From Chlorella sorokiniana (Eukaryota > Chlorophyta > Trebouxiophyceae > Chlorellales > Chlorellaceae): DNA of 64,000 nt. The notes below the pieces were generated by a model that was not told the origin of the DNA, did not search any database, and saw nothing but the letters and a program-made list of their open reading frames with translations. The position numbers and the translations under genes are program-made. The stretch lies in assembly GCA_025917655.1 (NCBI GenBank), contig CP084611.1:4092001-4156000 (forward strand), written 5' to 3'. Numbering within the stretch: position 1 is the first letter of the stretch; each line of letters starts with the position of its first letter. Shown here in pieces: positions 27,249 through 39,342 of this stretch.

Positions 27249-28088
27249 CCACGAATGGACCCTCGGTCTTTTGGACCTTCAGGGTATGTCCTTGCTGCCC
27301 GCGGTCCTGCGAGTCCCCCAGCAGTCCGCGGCAGTCATTTTTTTCAATGCCTCCTTGCTTTGCTATATTGCCTTGCTCCAAAGCCATCCTTTGCAGAGCA
27401 GCTCTTCTGTTTGCTCCACGCAACCCATTTCTTCCCACAGCCATCTTCCCACAGCCAAGCCGGTACTCGCTGCTGCTGGCGCTGACCCAGCCTTTTGGCG
27501 GTCCTGTTGCTCTGCTTGCAAGTATGTAACCACGCATCCATTCCTGTGTTCTTAAATCATGGCAGTGCCTCAAACACAAATAGATTGTGTACACATTCTG
27601 GGGAGGGCAGGTGTGTGCCTCCTTGGTGCACCCGTGACAGGTGGTGCACCCGTGACAGCCTACACAAACTGCGAGCCTGCAAAGTTGGACGGGGATACTT
27701 CACGAGGATGCTTCTTTTGCCCCACGGTCTGTGCTGTTCACAACTACTCAAATTCAGCCTGTTCAGTGTTGCAGCCAAAATGTCATGAACTTGATATGAT
27801 TAAACAGATGCTACGGTTCTTTACCCAATGCACTTCCATCAGTGCCCGTATATAAGCTTACTTGGGGTCTCACAAAGGTCTCTCGACAATCACATGTGAT
27901 GTCAGAGGTGCAATCAAAGCAAAGTGTACTGTTGATGTATCGCAACACCTTAGCAATGCAGAAAGCAATCGCATTGCTTTACTAGCACTTCAAAAACACA
28001 GCCCAGGAGAATTCAATCACTGGACTAAAAACTGCCTTGAAGGCGATACCCCTTCAGTAGTCAGTAGTCAAGTAGCACTTGCAAAGAA
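27249..28088. other. 3' region of ATPase and upstream region of NMT
   Basis: About 840 bases. The ATPase 3' UTR probably fills the first part; several short open frames here (for example 27142-27594 antisense) look like chance. A TATA box for NMT lies at 27849-27855. No gene was recognised. Confidence 0.5.
27849..27855 (+). promoter_or_regulatory. TATA box upstream of NMT
   Basis: TATATAA about 234 bases before the NMT start codon at 28089. Motif and position only. Confidence 0.4.
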
Positions 28089-30366
28089 ATGGCCGGGGAA
28101 AAAGGAGACGCACCATCAAGCTCTCGGAGTCCAGAAGATTTGGCAGAAAAGTTGCGAGCAGCGTTGGGGGCCATCACGATCGACGACGATGCTAGCGCTC
28201 CCAAGAAAAACTACGCCTTTTGGGGCACACAGCCTGTGGCCCAATTCGATGAACAGCCAAGCGAAGCGGTGAGTTATCCTAGCTATGCATAATGACTTGG
28301 GGTGCTGCGCTGCTGTCGTCGTGCCGGCCTGCCCCAGCGCCGAACGCCTGCTGTTCACAGCAAGCCTTATGTTTTTTTCCTATTGCAGGTGGCTGACGGA
28401 CCCATTGATAAGCCCAAAACTGTAAAAGATGTGCGTCAGGAGCCGTACGGCCTGCCTCAAAAGTGCGCAAACAGATGTCACTGGGGACTCCTGGGTGCTG
28501 CAGAGCTCCACCAACCTTTGATTTTCAAACTGCACGCTGGGCCTGCCGATGCACACATTCTATTGCCATGTACCTCCTTGCAGCTTTCAATGGGTGACGT
28601 GCAACATCGACAGTGACGACGAGCTGCGGGAGATTTACGAGCTGCTGTCGGCGCACTACGTGGAGGATGACGACAACATGTTCCGCTTTGCCTACTCCAA
28701 AGAGTTTCTGCGCTGGGCGTTGCAAGTGCGCACCTGCTGCAGCTACAATGCACACTGGTTCACAAGTTGCAAGTGCAGCGCATTTGTTGCCATCAGACTT
28801 TTCATTGCTGGCTGAATGCCACCCGTCTGTTGCAGCCACCTGGGTTCAAGGCAGTGTGGCACTGCGGCGTGCGAGTGACATCCACTGGCAAGCTTGTGGC
28901 GTTCATTTCTGGCATCCCAGCTGCTGTGCGGGTCAACAACAACACGCTCCAAACCGTGGAGATCAATTTTCTGTGTGTGCATAAAAAGCTGCGGCACAAG
29001 CGCTTGGCGCCGGTGCTGATCAAGGTGGGCGCTTGCCTGGGAGAAGTCAGCTTGCCGCTGCCGTATGCAACCCTCTGCTGTGGCAGGCGCCCTTGGACCT
29101 GCGCAGGAGAGGTGGGCACTGGCATGCCCAGCGGGCACGATACGTGACGCTCCTTGTGCACCCACTCCTTGTTCTGCGGAATGCCGCCGCAGGAAATCAC
29201 ACGGCGCGTCAACCTGCACAACATCTGGCAGGCAGTGTACACGGCGGGCGTCGTGCTGCCCAAGCCTGTGGCAGAGTGCCAGTATTGGCACCGCTCGCTC
29301 AATCCCAAGAAGCTCATCAGCATTGGATTCAGGCAAGAAGGGCAGGCTGGCGTCACTCCTAGACAAACACAGCCTGCACCTTGAGTTGTCTGGTGGCGTG
29401 ATGCCGTCGCTGCTTGAATAGCGCATTTCCGACTCCGTGTGCAGCCGGCTGGCCCCACGCATGACCATGGCCCGCACGCTCAAGCTGTACAAGCTGCCAG
29501 AGCAGCCGCAGACGCCTGGCCTGCGTCAGATGGAAGACCGAGACGTGCCGCAGGTGGCAGTTCTGCTGGCCGAATACCTGCGGGACTACAGCATTGCGCC
29601 TGTGCTGGATGAGGAGGAAGTGCGGCACTGGCTGTCCTATCAGGTGGGTTTTGTCAGGTTGTCACCTCTTGGGGGGCTTGCTTCAAATCAATGTTTGCAT
29701 GTTGGTGGGCCCCTGCAAGGGTGCTCACATGCAACTCAGATTGGGTTGATGATCCATGCTGCAGCCCGAAGTGGTGCACTCATACGTGGTGGAGGGCCCT
29801 GATGGAGCCATCACCGACTTGCTCAGCTTCTACACGCTGCCCAGCTCAGTCATCGGCAACGACCAGTACGACAGCCTGAAGGTGACTGGTGTAGGCAGGG
29901 CAGGCTGGCCACCAGCATCACACTGGTTGTAAGTTGGCAGTGGCCAAACTGCATTGAAGTGTTGAGCGGGATTTCTCCATGCAGTCCTGCGATGGCAACC
30001 TTGGCCTCCCCCCTCCCCCCCACACACACACCGTCCCCCCACAGGCAGCCTACATGTTCTACACGGTGCCCAAGGCCACGCCGCTGCAGCAGCTCATGAA
30101 CGACGCGCTCACCCTAGCGCACATGACGGGGCACGACGTGTTCAATGCGCTGGACATCTTTGAGAACGGCAAAATTCTCAAGGGTCGGTTGCATTGCAGG
30201 CTGTGGGGTGGCTTGCGCGTTGTTGACACCGCGGTCAACTGCTGCTTTTTGCAACTCTGCAGAGCTGAAGTTTGGCATTGGAGATGGCAAGCTGCGATAT
30301 TACCTCTTCAACTGGCGGGTTGCTACAGAAATCCCTCCCAGTAAGGTCGGCTTGGTCATGCTGTGA
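28089..30366 (+). CDS. NMT1: Glycylpeptide N-myristoyltransferase
   Basis: Transfers myristate from myristoyl-CoA to N-terminal glycine of proteins; cytosolic and ribosome-associated. ATG 28089 begins [20 protein letters not shown], then [17 protein letters not shown], close to the family's FWxTQPV motif. Further blocks: [87 protein letters not shown] (NMT signature 1), [40 protein letters not shown], and [17 protein letters not shown] (signature 2, usually KFGxGDG). The C-terminus [10 protein letters not shown] supplies a terminal carboxylate near the usual catalytic position. About ten exons. Convergent with MKK3. Single-copy housekeeping gene in most eukaryotes. Confidence 0.95.
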
Positions 30367-30611
30367 CCCATGAAGAGCTTGCATGAGGTCCCACTTTCAT
30401 TCTATCGTCTCTTGACTTGAACTATCCTGTTTTTGCTACACTTAGCCCCTGCTGCTTCCGCAATATCAGCTACAACTTGCCAATTTCATTGTAACCCACA
30501 CAGCCAGGGTAGATTAGCGTTCCAGTGCAAGCTTTGCAAACAGTTCGTGTCCCTCAACGCAACAACAGGTAACAGCAAGATAGAAGATTGTAGCCAATCT
30601 CGCAGGACAGC
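30367..30611. other. Convergent 3' regions of NMT and MKK3
   Basis: About 245 bases between two stop codons; relatively AT-rich, with no gene seen. Confidence 0.5.
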
Positions 30612-32993
30612 TCACTGCACTCGGCACTGTTTCTGCACGCCCAGCATGCCCCGCTTGCTGGCACCTGCAATGGGTTTGAGCCAGCGGCAGACGTGGTTGT
30701 GCATCTGGAAGCCGCTGCCTGGCAGCATGTTGTCCAGCGAGGCTACGCGCACGCAGAAGCAGTCCGCCAGCACCCCCAGGACTTCTGCGTCGTCTGCTGC
30801 GCTGCCTCCATTGCTGCTGCCGCTGCGGCTGTTGGGCGACTCCCGCACGACGGATACCCGTGTCTGTATCAACACCGTGTCAGCCTGCACAAGCATCAAG
30901 GGCAGCACCAAACTCAGCGGCTCTTTTTGATCAAAGTGGCCGGCTCGTGGCGGATGCTGCGTAGATGGTATGCCTGCGCTGGTGTGGCTTCATGTGGGAC
31001 TGCGTCAGATGGCTCACCGCGCCCTGCAGCGGCTGGTGATCCACCCTGTCCACCACCAGCACAATGTCCCCCAGGGCAGACACCTGCCGCATGAGGCCGT
31101 GAAAGTGCTTGGCGATGGTGTACCGCCCCTTGAGCCGCTCTCCGCAGTAGCTCAATTGCTGAGTGGGAGAGAGAGTGCAGGTGGGGGAGCAGCTTAGAGT
31201 GCGAAGCTCAAAAGGTGCACAAGGTGTGCATGGCAAATGCAGTTCATTCATGCATGCAAAGCAGCAGAACTCACTGCATCTGCTGCATAGTAGGCGGCAA
31301 TGCTGTCGCTGTCTTTGGAGTTGTACGTCATGTTGTTGTAGTAGCGGCTTGTGAGTATCGCAACCGCATCCTCCAGCTTCTCTGCTGCGTTGTACATGCA
31401 GCTGCGCATGAACGCCCGCAAGTCTGCCGGCTGCTGCCTGCGCAAGAGTGAGAGAGGGCTGCTTGATGGCAATCTAGCACCGGGCATGCCATCAACCCCC
31501 TTGAAATGCTGGTCCATGTTTTCCTCACCCTTTTCGCGCCACGAAAGGATGGCTCATGAGCTGCTCGGCGGTGGGCCGCTGCCAAGGATCCTTGCGCATG
31601 CATTGCGCCACGAAATCACGCAGCTCCGGCGAACACTTGCCCTCCGGCGGCAGCGGGCACTCCTCCTCCATCAGCTGCAGCCCAAGGCGCAACCACCAGG
31701 TCAACATCCAGCAGGCTGGCTGGCGCTCCCTGGTCCATCCCATGTATGCCTCCTGCCCTCCACGTATGTTGTCCCACAGCCAATGCTGTTCCAGCAGAAA
31801 GTGGCGCACCTGGATCATGAGCTGGATGGTGCCGCCGCTGGCGTCGTACGGGTACTTGCCGGTGGCGCACTCCAGCAGCGTCAGCCCCAGCGCCCAGATG
31901 TCAGCCGGGAACGAGTATGGCTGGCCGTTGATGCGCTCGGGGCTCATGTAGGTCACAGTGCCCAGGAAGGTGTGGCACTGCGGGCAGGGCGCAGCCTTGC
32001 GGTGGCAGCCTGAGCATGGCAAGCAACTGAAAGCCAGCCAAGTGTTGGCACCCAGTAGCTCCTCCAGCCAACAGGCGCATACCTGCCCCAGCATCCCTCC
32101 CCCACATATGCTGCCCTTTGCCGGTCTTCCTCCCACCTGTGCAATTGTGTTGTCCATGAAGGCGCTGATTCCAAAGTCGGAGACCTTTGGCTGGCCATCG
32201 GTGGAGATGAGGATGTTGGCGGGCTTGATGTCCCGGTGCACCATGTGGCGCGAGTGCATGTAGGCCAGCGCGGGAAGGATACGGGCGGTGATGCCCGCCA
32301 GCATGGGCTCGGGCACGCGCTCCACACGCTGCACCACGTCCGCCAGGCTGCCGCCATCCATGTACTCCAGGACCACGGCGATCTGGCCGCGGTCGGCGGC
32401 GTGGTAGGCGCCGTAGAAGCGGATCAGGCCGTCCATGACCGGCGCGTTGCACAGCGCCTTGATGTCGTTCATGAGCTGGTGCCGCTTGTCGCGCTCAAGC
32501 ACGCTGATCTTCTTCACTGCCACGAAGCGCGACTCGCGCGGCAGGAAGGCCTTCTGCACCACGCCGCTCGCGCCGCTGCCCAGCGTGCGCACAATGCGGA
32601 CGTCATGCTCAGAAATCTGCAATGCAGCCATGCGTGCAGCAGGCAGTGTTGTGATACAGAGGGCAACAGTCCTACCACATTTGTTGAAGGCCAGGCGTGC
32701 GCAGGTGCTGCTGCAACAGACACATCTGGCGGGTTTCATCACTCCACCTTGTATGATGTTTGCATGGCTGCTGCGCCGCTGGCCAGAGGCGCTGTCATGT
32801 TGCGGGTCATGCCCAGCGGATTGAATTCAAATGCCTGGAAGGACTTGAACAGTTTCAAAGTGCCGCTTGGCCCAATTTCAATGGATGGCGCCTGCAGCGT
32901 TCGGCCAGCATCGTCCTCTGGACCGGCAGCGCCTCCGCCAGGGCGGAAGCTTTGCACGCTGGCATTCACATTCAGGAAAAGCTTGGGTGGCAT
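30612..32993 (-). CDS. MKK3: MAP kinase kinase with C-terminal NTF2 domain (MKK3 type)
   Basis: Dual-specificity MAPKK. Exon 1 from 32993 (complement) gives MPPKLFLNVNAS and IEIGPSGTLKLFKSFQAFEF, then splices (SYK|ISEHDVR) into the kinase: RTLGSGASGVVQKAF (Gly loop), RFVAVKKISV (Lys), GQIAVVLEYMDGGSLADVVQ, MVHRDIKPANILI (catalytic loop), KVSDFGISAF, FLGTVTYMSPERI (activation segment and P+1 loop), SFPADIWALGLTLLECATGK. After the lobe end (ELRDFVAQCMRKDPWQRPTA) come DAVAILTSRYYNNMTYNSKD and IAKHFHGLMRQVSALG, the NTF2-like domain that defines plant MKK3, ending with GSGFQMHNHVCRWL. An alternative upstream start is ATG 33023. Upstream signalling and MPK partners are not in the window. Confidence 0.9.
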
Positions 32994-33398
32994 GTCCACC
33001 CAGTCCCAACCTGTAAGCATCACAACTGATTAAAAGAAATGCAGAAGCGGCAGCGCGTGACGGGCGCAGGGTGGCACTTTGTGTCTCCAGCAGGTGCCGT
33101 GACCGACGGAGGGCGTTGCAGCCTTACCGTTCTACACAGCAAATCGTCCAACTCAGCACAAGCGTTGGAATGGTCTTCTACAGGAGCCGGCGCTTGCTGT
33201 CACAAACTGCTGGTGAGGCCCAAGTATGTAAAGGGGGAAAGCCACCTGTTCATAAGACTTCGTGGCAAGAAATGGTTGTTGACAACAGCGTAGAGCTGCC
33301 CACTTGCGTGAGGGAATTTTTACCGCAACAAGCAGTACGCTATGTACTTCGCTGTCCCACAGTCGCGCAAAATCACGGCACAACCTGTTCGCTGAGTA
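32994..33398. other. Divergent promoter region, MKK3 / NUP42-like
   Basis: About 400 bases between two start codons on opposite strands. No clear TATA box or coding segment was seen. Confidence 0.4.
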
Positions 33399-34851
33399 AT
33401 GGGACGCAACGACTACAGAGGCGGCGGGGGTGGCTACCACCAAGTGCGAAGGGGTGCTTGCGTTTGTGCAGTTAGCTGATGATTCAATTGATATCAACAC
33501 AAGATTTGATGCAGTCGAGTCGACCCGAAATCGCTGTTTGCAGGGCGCCGGCGGCGGTGGGTGGGGCGGCAACCGCGGCGGCGGTCGCGGCGGTGGCGGC
33601 TATGCCGGCGGAGGTGGGGGCGGTGGAGGCAATCGTGGAGGCGGCTACAGTGGGACCGCATACCAGCAGCAAGGGCGGGGTTACCAAGGTGGCAGTGGAG
33701 CGCGTGGCGGCGGCGGTGGCGCGGGCAGGCATGACATTTACCTTTCCGCGCTCTCACTCTCTTGCCTTGACCTGAAGCCTGATGCCCGATTCAAGCTGTC
33801 TGTGGCCTGACTCGTCCTGCAACAATTCACCTCTTGAAATGTAGGCAGCAGGAGCCCTTTTGGCGGGATGTGGTGCGCGCCGACGTGCAAGACGAGCGGC
33901 CGCGATGGGTGCTCAGCAGTTATGGCCATGTGCGCGAGGGGCCCAACGACCTGACTGGCGACATCAGCCCGGAGGAGGTCCGCTGGGCCAACATGCAGGC
34001 AGGCCAACGCGGCATGTCTGCCTCTCAGCTGGGCGCAGAGCACAAGGCAGCGGAACAGGCGCGCGTGCAACTGTTCAATCAGCTAGCCCGTGCATCCAAG
34101 CCCCCAGCCTGGGCGGCCCAGCGCTCCCCAGCCCTCTGCCACCATCAGCGGGCTCCAAGATGCCACGGCTTCCATTAGCGGGTTCAGCACCAGCGTTGGC
34201 TTCGGTGTGCAGCTATCCGGTGCTGCAGGGTTTGCACAGGCAACCCAGCCAGCAGCAGCAACAGCCGGTTTGGCCGGCCAGCCCACGGGGTTCGGGCAGG
34301 CGCCACAGGCAGGCACAGGTTCTGGCCAGCCTATGTTTGGCCAGCCACCAGTCCCACAGCAAGCTGCTGGATTTGCGCAGGCGGTTCAGCAGGCGCCAAA
34401 ATTTGGGCAGCCTCAGCTGCCGAGCGCAGGCTTTGGGCAAGCGGCAGTCCTGGGTCAGTCAGCCCCTGGTGGTTTTGGCGGCGCTTTTGGCGCTGTCACA
34501 AGTAAGCCAGTTTTCGGCAGCACTCCATTTGGTCAACCAGCAGGGCAGCCATCTTTCAGCAGCACCCCTTTTGGACAGCCTGCCACTCAGCCGGTTTTAG
34601 CCCCACCTGGACAGCCAACAGCAGCAGGACAAGTTGGCGGCAATGGTGCGATCCCATTTGCGGGCGCTTTTGTCTCAGCCACCGCTGCTCCTGAGCAGGC
34701 CGTCGCGCCTGCTGGGCAGCACCAGGCCCCAGCAAATGCAGCTGGAGTCGGCAACGGCGCAGGCAATGCCGATGCGGCCGTGTGGACAGCTGCAGCATTT
34801 GAAAAGGGCAAGATTCCGGAGCATGCTCCTCCCTCCGTTTACTGTCACTGA
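33399..34851 (+). CDS. FG-repeat nucleoporin related to NUP42 (NUPL2/hCG1)
   Basis: Probable nuclear pore/mRNA export factor. ATG 33399 begins MGRNDYRGGGGGYHQ and continues into an RGG/Gly-rich segment (exon 2, 33541-33728). Then comes QQEPFWRDVVRADVQD and WVLSSYGHVREGPNDLTGDI, SPEEVRWANMQAGQ, resembling the W-x-SxYG...GDISxEELR core of NUP42 and plant C3H16. The rest holds many FG motifs (GFGQA, MFGQP, KFGQP, GSTPFGQP), and the tail FEKGKIPEHAPPSVYCH resembles the conserved NUP42 end that binds the DBP5 activator GLE1. No CCCH zinc finger is visible at the N-terminus. The intron 33729-33844 appears to be GC-AG. A C5 run at 34101-34105 seems to have one extra base. Confidence 0.7.
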
Positions 34852-35216
34852 AACAATGCTTGCAAGGTGTGAGAAAAATGCATGATGGACACGCACGCCT
34901 CCCGCCGCGCTTTCGCCATCTGGCAAGCTCTCATACCGCAATGCTGGGGCTGAAGGCAGGATGCATTGAGAATTAATTTCCATTTTGATCACTGTGAGCG
35001 TGCTCTGTCGAGAATTGCACGAGGAAACGGGCGAAAGCAGGTGGGATTTGGTAACCCCTCTGGCGACCCGTGTGGTGGGCATGCTGCGGTTTGGCTCGTG
35101 CGCCTTTCAATCCCTGCCTCCTTGCAATCTGCAGTTGCGCAAGGCCCGCTCGTCACACAAACGCGCGCTTCGTTGAGCAGCCACTGCGCGCGCAGAGAGG
35201 TGGAGCTACTACAGAT
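34852..35216. other. Intergenic region upstream of bZIP gene
   Basis: About 365 bases with no recognised gene; probably the NUP42-like 3' UTR plus bZIP promoter. Short open frames overlap it without features. Confidence 0.4.
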
Positions 35217-37647
35217 ATGGCCACGCTGCAGCCCGGCCAGGGCGAGGCAGACATGAACTGGCTCCCTGGGGGCCCGCGGGCGACGCAGGGCCGCTCGACT
35301 TGGACGGCCTCCAGGTCCGTCGCCTGTCACGGCGCGTTTACTGCTCCCACGTACCGATTCGTGCCGATTATGTTTTGCATTACGTTTTAAGCGCCGCCCA
35401 AGCGCACCATGACCCACTGCCGCTGCCATCCTCATGGTGCAGTCCTACTTTGGGCAGGCTCAGACTGGCGCATTGAACGATCCTCTACTCATGCAAGCAC
35501 AGATCCCTTTCCGCAACGCCGGCGGCATGCCCGCTGGGTTTGGTGTGGCGCCGCCATCTGCCAACCTCTTCAGCAGCATCGTTCTGCCAGACGCAGGCCT
35601 AGCAATGGGCACGGCAGGTGGAGATGATTCTGGGGACAGCAGCGGCGGTGGCGGGACAGGCACTGCAGGTGGCAAAAAGTCGGCGGAGCAGCGGGCTGCG
35701 GCAGTGCAGGAGAAAAACCGGAGAGCGCAGAAGCGTTTCCGCGAGCGGCAGGTGTGCTTCGCACAGGCTGCATCAGGGGTATCATAGTGTCTCCTCCGTT
35801 TTGACCTGGCCCCTGGTGGATCGCACATCAACTGGTCGTCGTGAGGGCTTATAACCGTCTTCGTAGATTCGCCTTCTGCTCTCCGTGCTGAGTGCCGGCT
35901 CCGCTCTGCCTTGGTGCTGCAGAAAGCCAAGATGAAGGACATGGGGGAGCAGCTGGAGGACATGAGCTCTGAGTTGAGCAAGCTGCGGGTGGAGAACAAC
36001 TCGCTGAAGAACCGCAACACAATTTTGGAGAAAGTGCTGGCTCTGCGTGATGAGCACATTCGCATGCTGCAGGACGAGCAACAGGTGCGCCGCATTCCCT
36101 GGCTGTCGGTGCATCCTGGTGCTGCGCGCATATTGCTGCTTTTCATGGCTGTTCACAGCAAAAGCAGGAAGGGTTCTGAGTACCTGGATTGTCCCCTAGT
36201 TGCTGGTGAAGAATCTTCAGCGTTGCTCACATATGTGCATTGTGCACTTGCCGAGCTGCAGGTGTTTGATCTGGGCAACCACTACCTGCAGTCCAGCAAC
36301 CAGAAGCTACTGACGGGCGGGTCGGTAGGAGCGGGCGCTCTGGCGCTGGGCACCACCTCCGGCCCGCTCACCACCTCGGAGATCAAGGCCGTCAAGGGCA
36401 TGCCAGCGGACATGGTGATCGGCCGCTGGAAGGAGACCGTGAGGGAGCTGGGCAACATCCTGGTGCAGGTGCGCTGCTGGCGGCCCCCTGCTGTGAACTG
36501 GTTGGCAGCGCTCCCAACCCTTCGGTGCAGCTGGCATGATTCAATGCTGCGTGCTGTGCAGATTGAGGGCTGCCCGGACACCAACGACCAGCGTCACCAG
36601 GCAGCCATGAACGCGCTATGCCAGGTTCTGGACCAGGCGGGGCAGCTGTGCATGCACACAGCAGTCTTGCACCCAACAAACATGCAGAAGCTCATCGCAG
36701 CCACTCTGGACGACGGGCGCAGCGGCGTCTCAGCAGACGATCGGAACCGCTGGGCGGCTGTCACGCAGAGCCTGCAGCTGAGGTGATGACAGCTGCGGTT
36801 TGCCAGTACGAGCCATGCGGATGCTGCAGGTCCAGAAGCGCTGGTGGATTATGCCAAGGCCCAGGCCACTTTCAAAGTCGTAATGCCACGTGCCTGCTGC
36901 TTCCACTTCGACTCGCAGCACCGACCAGCGCGCCCAGATTGTGAGTCTGCGCGCCATCTTCCTGCGGCGCATGACTAAGGTGATGGAGGAGCGGCGCACC
37001 ATTCTGGCCAAGCTGCAGATGGTGAACATTCCGGACCGCATGATGGCGCTGCAGAGTGTGATCAGCGAGACGCTCAAGGTGGGCAGAGCAGGGGGCTTGG
37101 GAGGGCTTGTTCGGCATGCCAATCTTGCTCTCGGGCCGGCAAGTGGTGCATTGTGCTCCGTCCGTTGTTCTTGCCTGCCAATTCTGCACTGACTCAATTG
37201 CTGCCATGTCTTGCAGGTCAACGAGTGCACCACAGAGCTGAAGGCCAACCTGCAGGAGGAGCACCTGGCAGGTATGGAGTTTATTGGCACAGTGTTCAAG
37301 ACCATCCTGTCGCCGCTGCAAAAGGCGCGCGCCATCGTGCAGTCCTACCCCTTCTACCCAGATGTTTACCAGGCAAGCCGGCGCTCTGGACATCATGCCC
37401 GCAGCCAGCCTGCAGTCGTTTGCGTTCACGTGCATGTAGAACTTGCTGTACCACTTATACTTCTAAACAAACGAGGTCCACAAGGTCCACTGCCAGTTGA
37501 GAACACTTAGCTCTGTTTTTGCAGATCGCCACTGTGCTTGCTGTGGAGAAGGGTGGACCCGCTGCACTGGAAAGTCTGGAGGCCACCACCGCTGGTGCCC
37601 ATGCTGGCACACCCATGATCAACATTCCAACAGCCTACAAGCGATGA
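35217..37647 (+). CDS. bZIP transcription factor
   Basis: Nuclear DNA-binding protein. The likely first exon (ATG 35217, MATLQPGQGEADMNWLPGG) splices near 35314 to SYFGQAQTGALNDPLLM; ATG 35434 is an alternative. The basic region KNRRAQKRFRERQ keeps the N-x7-R spacing and continues over an intron into a leucine-zipper/coiled coil (EQLEDMSSELSKLRVENNSL, KNRNTILEKVLALRDEHIRM). After it lies a long algal-type region: GMPADMVIGRWKETVRELGN, RAIFLRRMTKVMEERRTILA, ISETLKVNECTTELKANLQE, EHLAGMEFIGTVFKTILSPL, PFYPDVYQIATVLAVEKGGP. Such C-terminal extensions are seen in green-algal bZIPs. The end MINIPTAYKR stops at 37647. About eight exons; the segment 36785-36910 is uncertain. Targets unknown. Confidence 0.8.
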
Positions 37648-38220
37648 GCAGGGGTCCAGCCTGCGGCCATGCGAGCCGCGCGAAACAACCTCCCCCTCCC
37701 GCCGCCGACGGCAACTTGGGGTCCTCATCAAAAAGCCTCATTCTCAATTCTCGCTTTAGTGTATTTTTGAAGTGTGGTGTGCATTTTGATGAAGGCTGCC
37801 TGCCTTATCTTCATCAAGTTTTTGTGTCCCTCCCCGCTTCCGTTCAAACTAGAACAAACACAACCCACATATTTCCTTACACGCCCTTCAACCCCGCTTC
37901 TCTTTTTTTGTCTTTGGGTGTGCATCTCTTGCCTCAAGATACATTGCTTTCTCTTCCTTTTTCAGTTATCATCAACCTCGTGGCTGCAACAGATTCGATG
38001 TTTGGGCTTGCTGTGCGTTGGCACGGTTGCACTTTGCATTTCTGTGGCTTCGTTCGCTCATGCCGTGAGCCAGACCTGGTCCAAGTCAGCTGTCCTGGCA
38101 CCGCTCGGCGTATTTCTTTAGGCATGTGCAGATGCCAGCCTCAGATGCCAGTCCTGCATCCACTGTACTACACGCCTGTGCATAGTGTACCATGTAATGA
38201 GAATGCCTACAATTTTCAAG
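37648..38220. other. Convergent 3' regions of bZIP and LYR genes
   Basis: About 570 bases, with long T-rich stretches near 37850-37990. No gene recognised; the open frame spanning 37497-38252 continues past the bZIP stop in another frame and looks like chance. Confidence 0.4.
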
Positions 38221-38960
38221 CTAAGCGCCTGGATGCAGTGGAGTGGGTGTGAAAGAAGGATTAGCCCCATGCCCAAACCGGCTGGCGTCCTCTTCAAGCA
38301 TTTTCTGTCGCTTGGCCATGAACTTCTCGGCCACTTGGTGCATGGCATCGCGCCCAACAACCAGCAGGCGATTGACCTGCAATGCAGCAGATGTTGCTTT
38401 CACGACTGTGTTCAGGCAAATCAAGTATCACAGCGGCGCACAATTTCTGGGTCGTCCTCGAAGCGGGCTGCTTCGAACTCTTGCCGTGCACTCTCCCTCA
38501 ACACATCACGCCTGCAGGCAACAGGCAGCTCAGCATCATTGACTATCGTCTGCAGTGTCAGCTGTTGCTGTATAATAGTATCCACCCACCATAACCGGCC
38601 CCTTTGATCTGGCCAATCAAACAGTGCCGAGATGCGCCATATCTCACGGTAGAGCGCAATGGCCTCACGCCGCGTTGTGAGCAAGCGAAATGGTGAATCG
38701 CTGCCGCGTTTCCTGTAAGTTGTCTTGTCCTGCACGTGAGTAACCTCACTGATCTTTTCATGATACCATTGACAAGAGCAGACCAGCACGATGCGCTGTT
38801 GCAGCGGAGCGGCAGCGCCAGGTGGGAGGCGTGCACTTGCCAGATTTTCTTCTATTATATCTTCTACATCCGAGCTCCTGGCATCGTATGTGATGCCGCT
38901 GGTCATCCAACGTGCCTGGCGCAGAAGGCTTCCGCAGGTGCGGCACGGCAGCAGTGCCAT
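38221..38960 (-). CDS. LYR-motif (Complex1_LYR) protein
   Basis: Probable mitochondrial assembly factor. The LYR signature is in REAIALYREIWRISALFDWP, followed over an intron by RLWRDVLRESARQEFEAARF and EDDPEIVRR, then after another intron RLLVVGRDAMHQVAEKFMAK. This matches the LYR family helices and the F-E-x-A-R-x-E-x-D-P segment. Known relatives bind acyl-ACP and help Fe-S or respiratory-complex assembly; the specific client cannot be told. The ATG at 38960 gives a leader MALLPCRTCGSLLRQARWMT, basic and compatible with mitochondrial import, but roughly 100 residues precede the LYR helix, so an extra intron or a different start is possible. The protein ends in a Pro-rich tail (ANPSFTPTPLHPGA). 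Confidence 0.7.
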
Positions 38961-39342
38961 TACATTCTACAAGGCCTTCTATTCATTCAGAAATTCTTGA
39001 CGAAGAAACTCGGGCGGATACACAGCGCGGCTGGGGGAACTAGCCTGGCAGTACACCTTGGAGTTGGCAGGACACCCAGCGGACCCTTGCTAATGCATGG
39101 CTCATTGGCCATTTCCACGCAGTTCCTCAATTGACAACCCCACGTTTTTTTCTTCTGTAACTAAAGCTCAGCATATTTTTTACTTGCCCTTGCCCTACAA
39201 CCCTCTTTTTAGACGTGTGCAGCACGGACGGGCAATGAGACGGTAGCATTCAATTTACTACGCGCGTCTGATTTCCATTCTCGTCTCCTTTGGTGCGCAC
39301 TTTGCGGGCAGTTTGTGCCAGCTTTGCAGCGGTCTGTGGAGA
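38961..39342. other. Divergent promoter region, LYR / F-box genes
   Basis: About 380 bases, AT-richer than its surroundings, with a long T run near 39146-39185. No gene or clear TATA box was seen. Confidence 0.4.
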
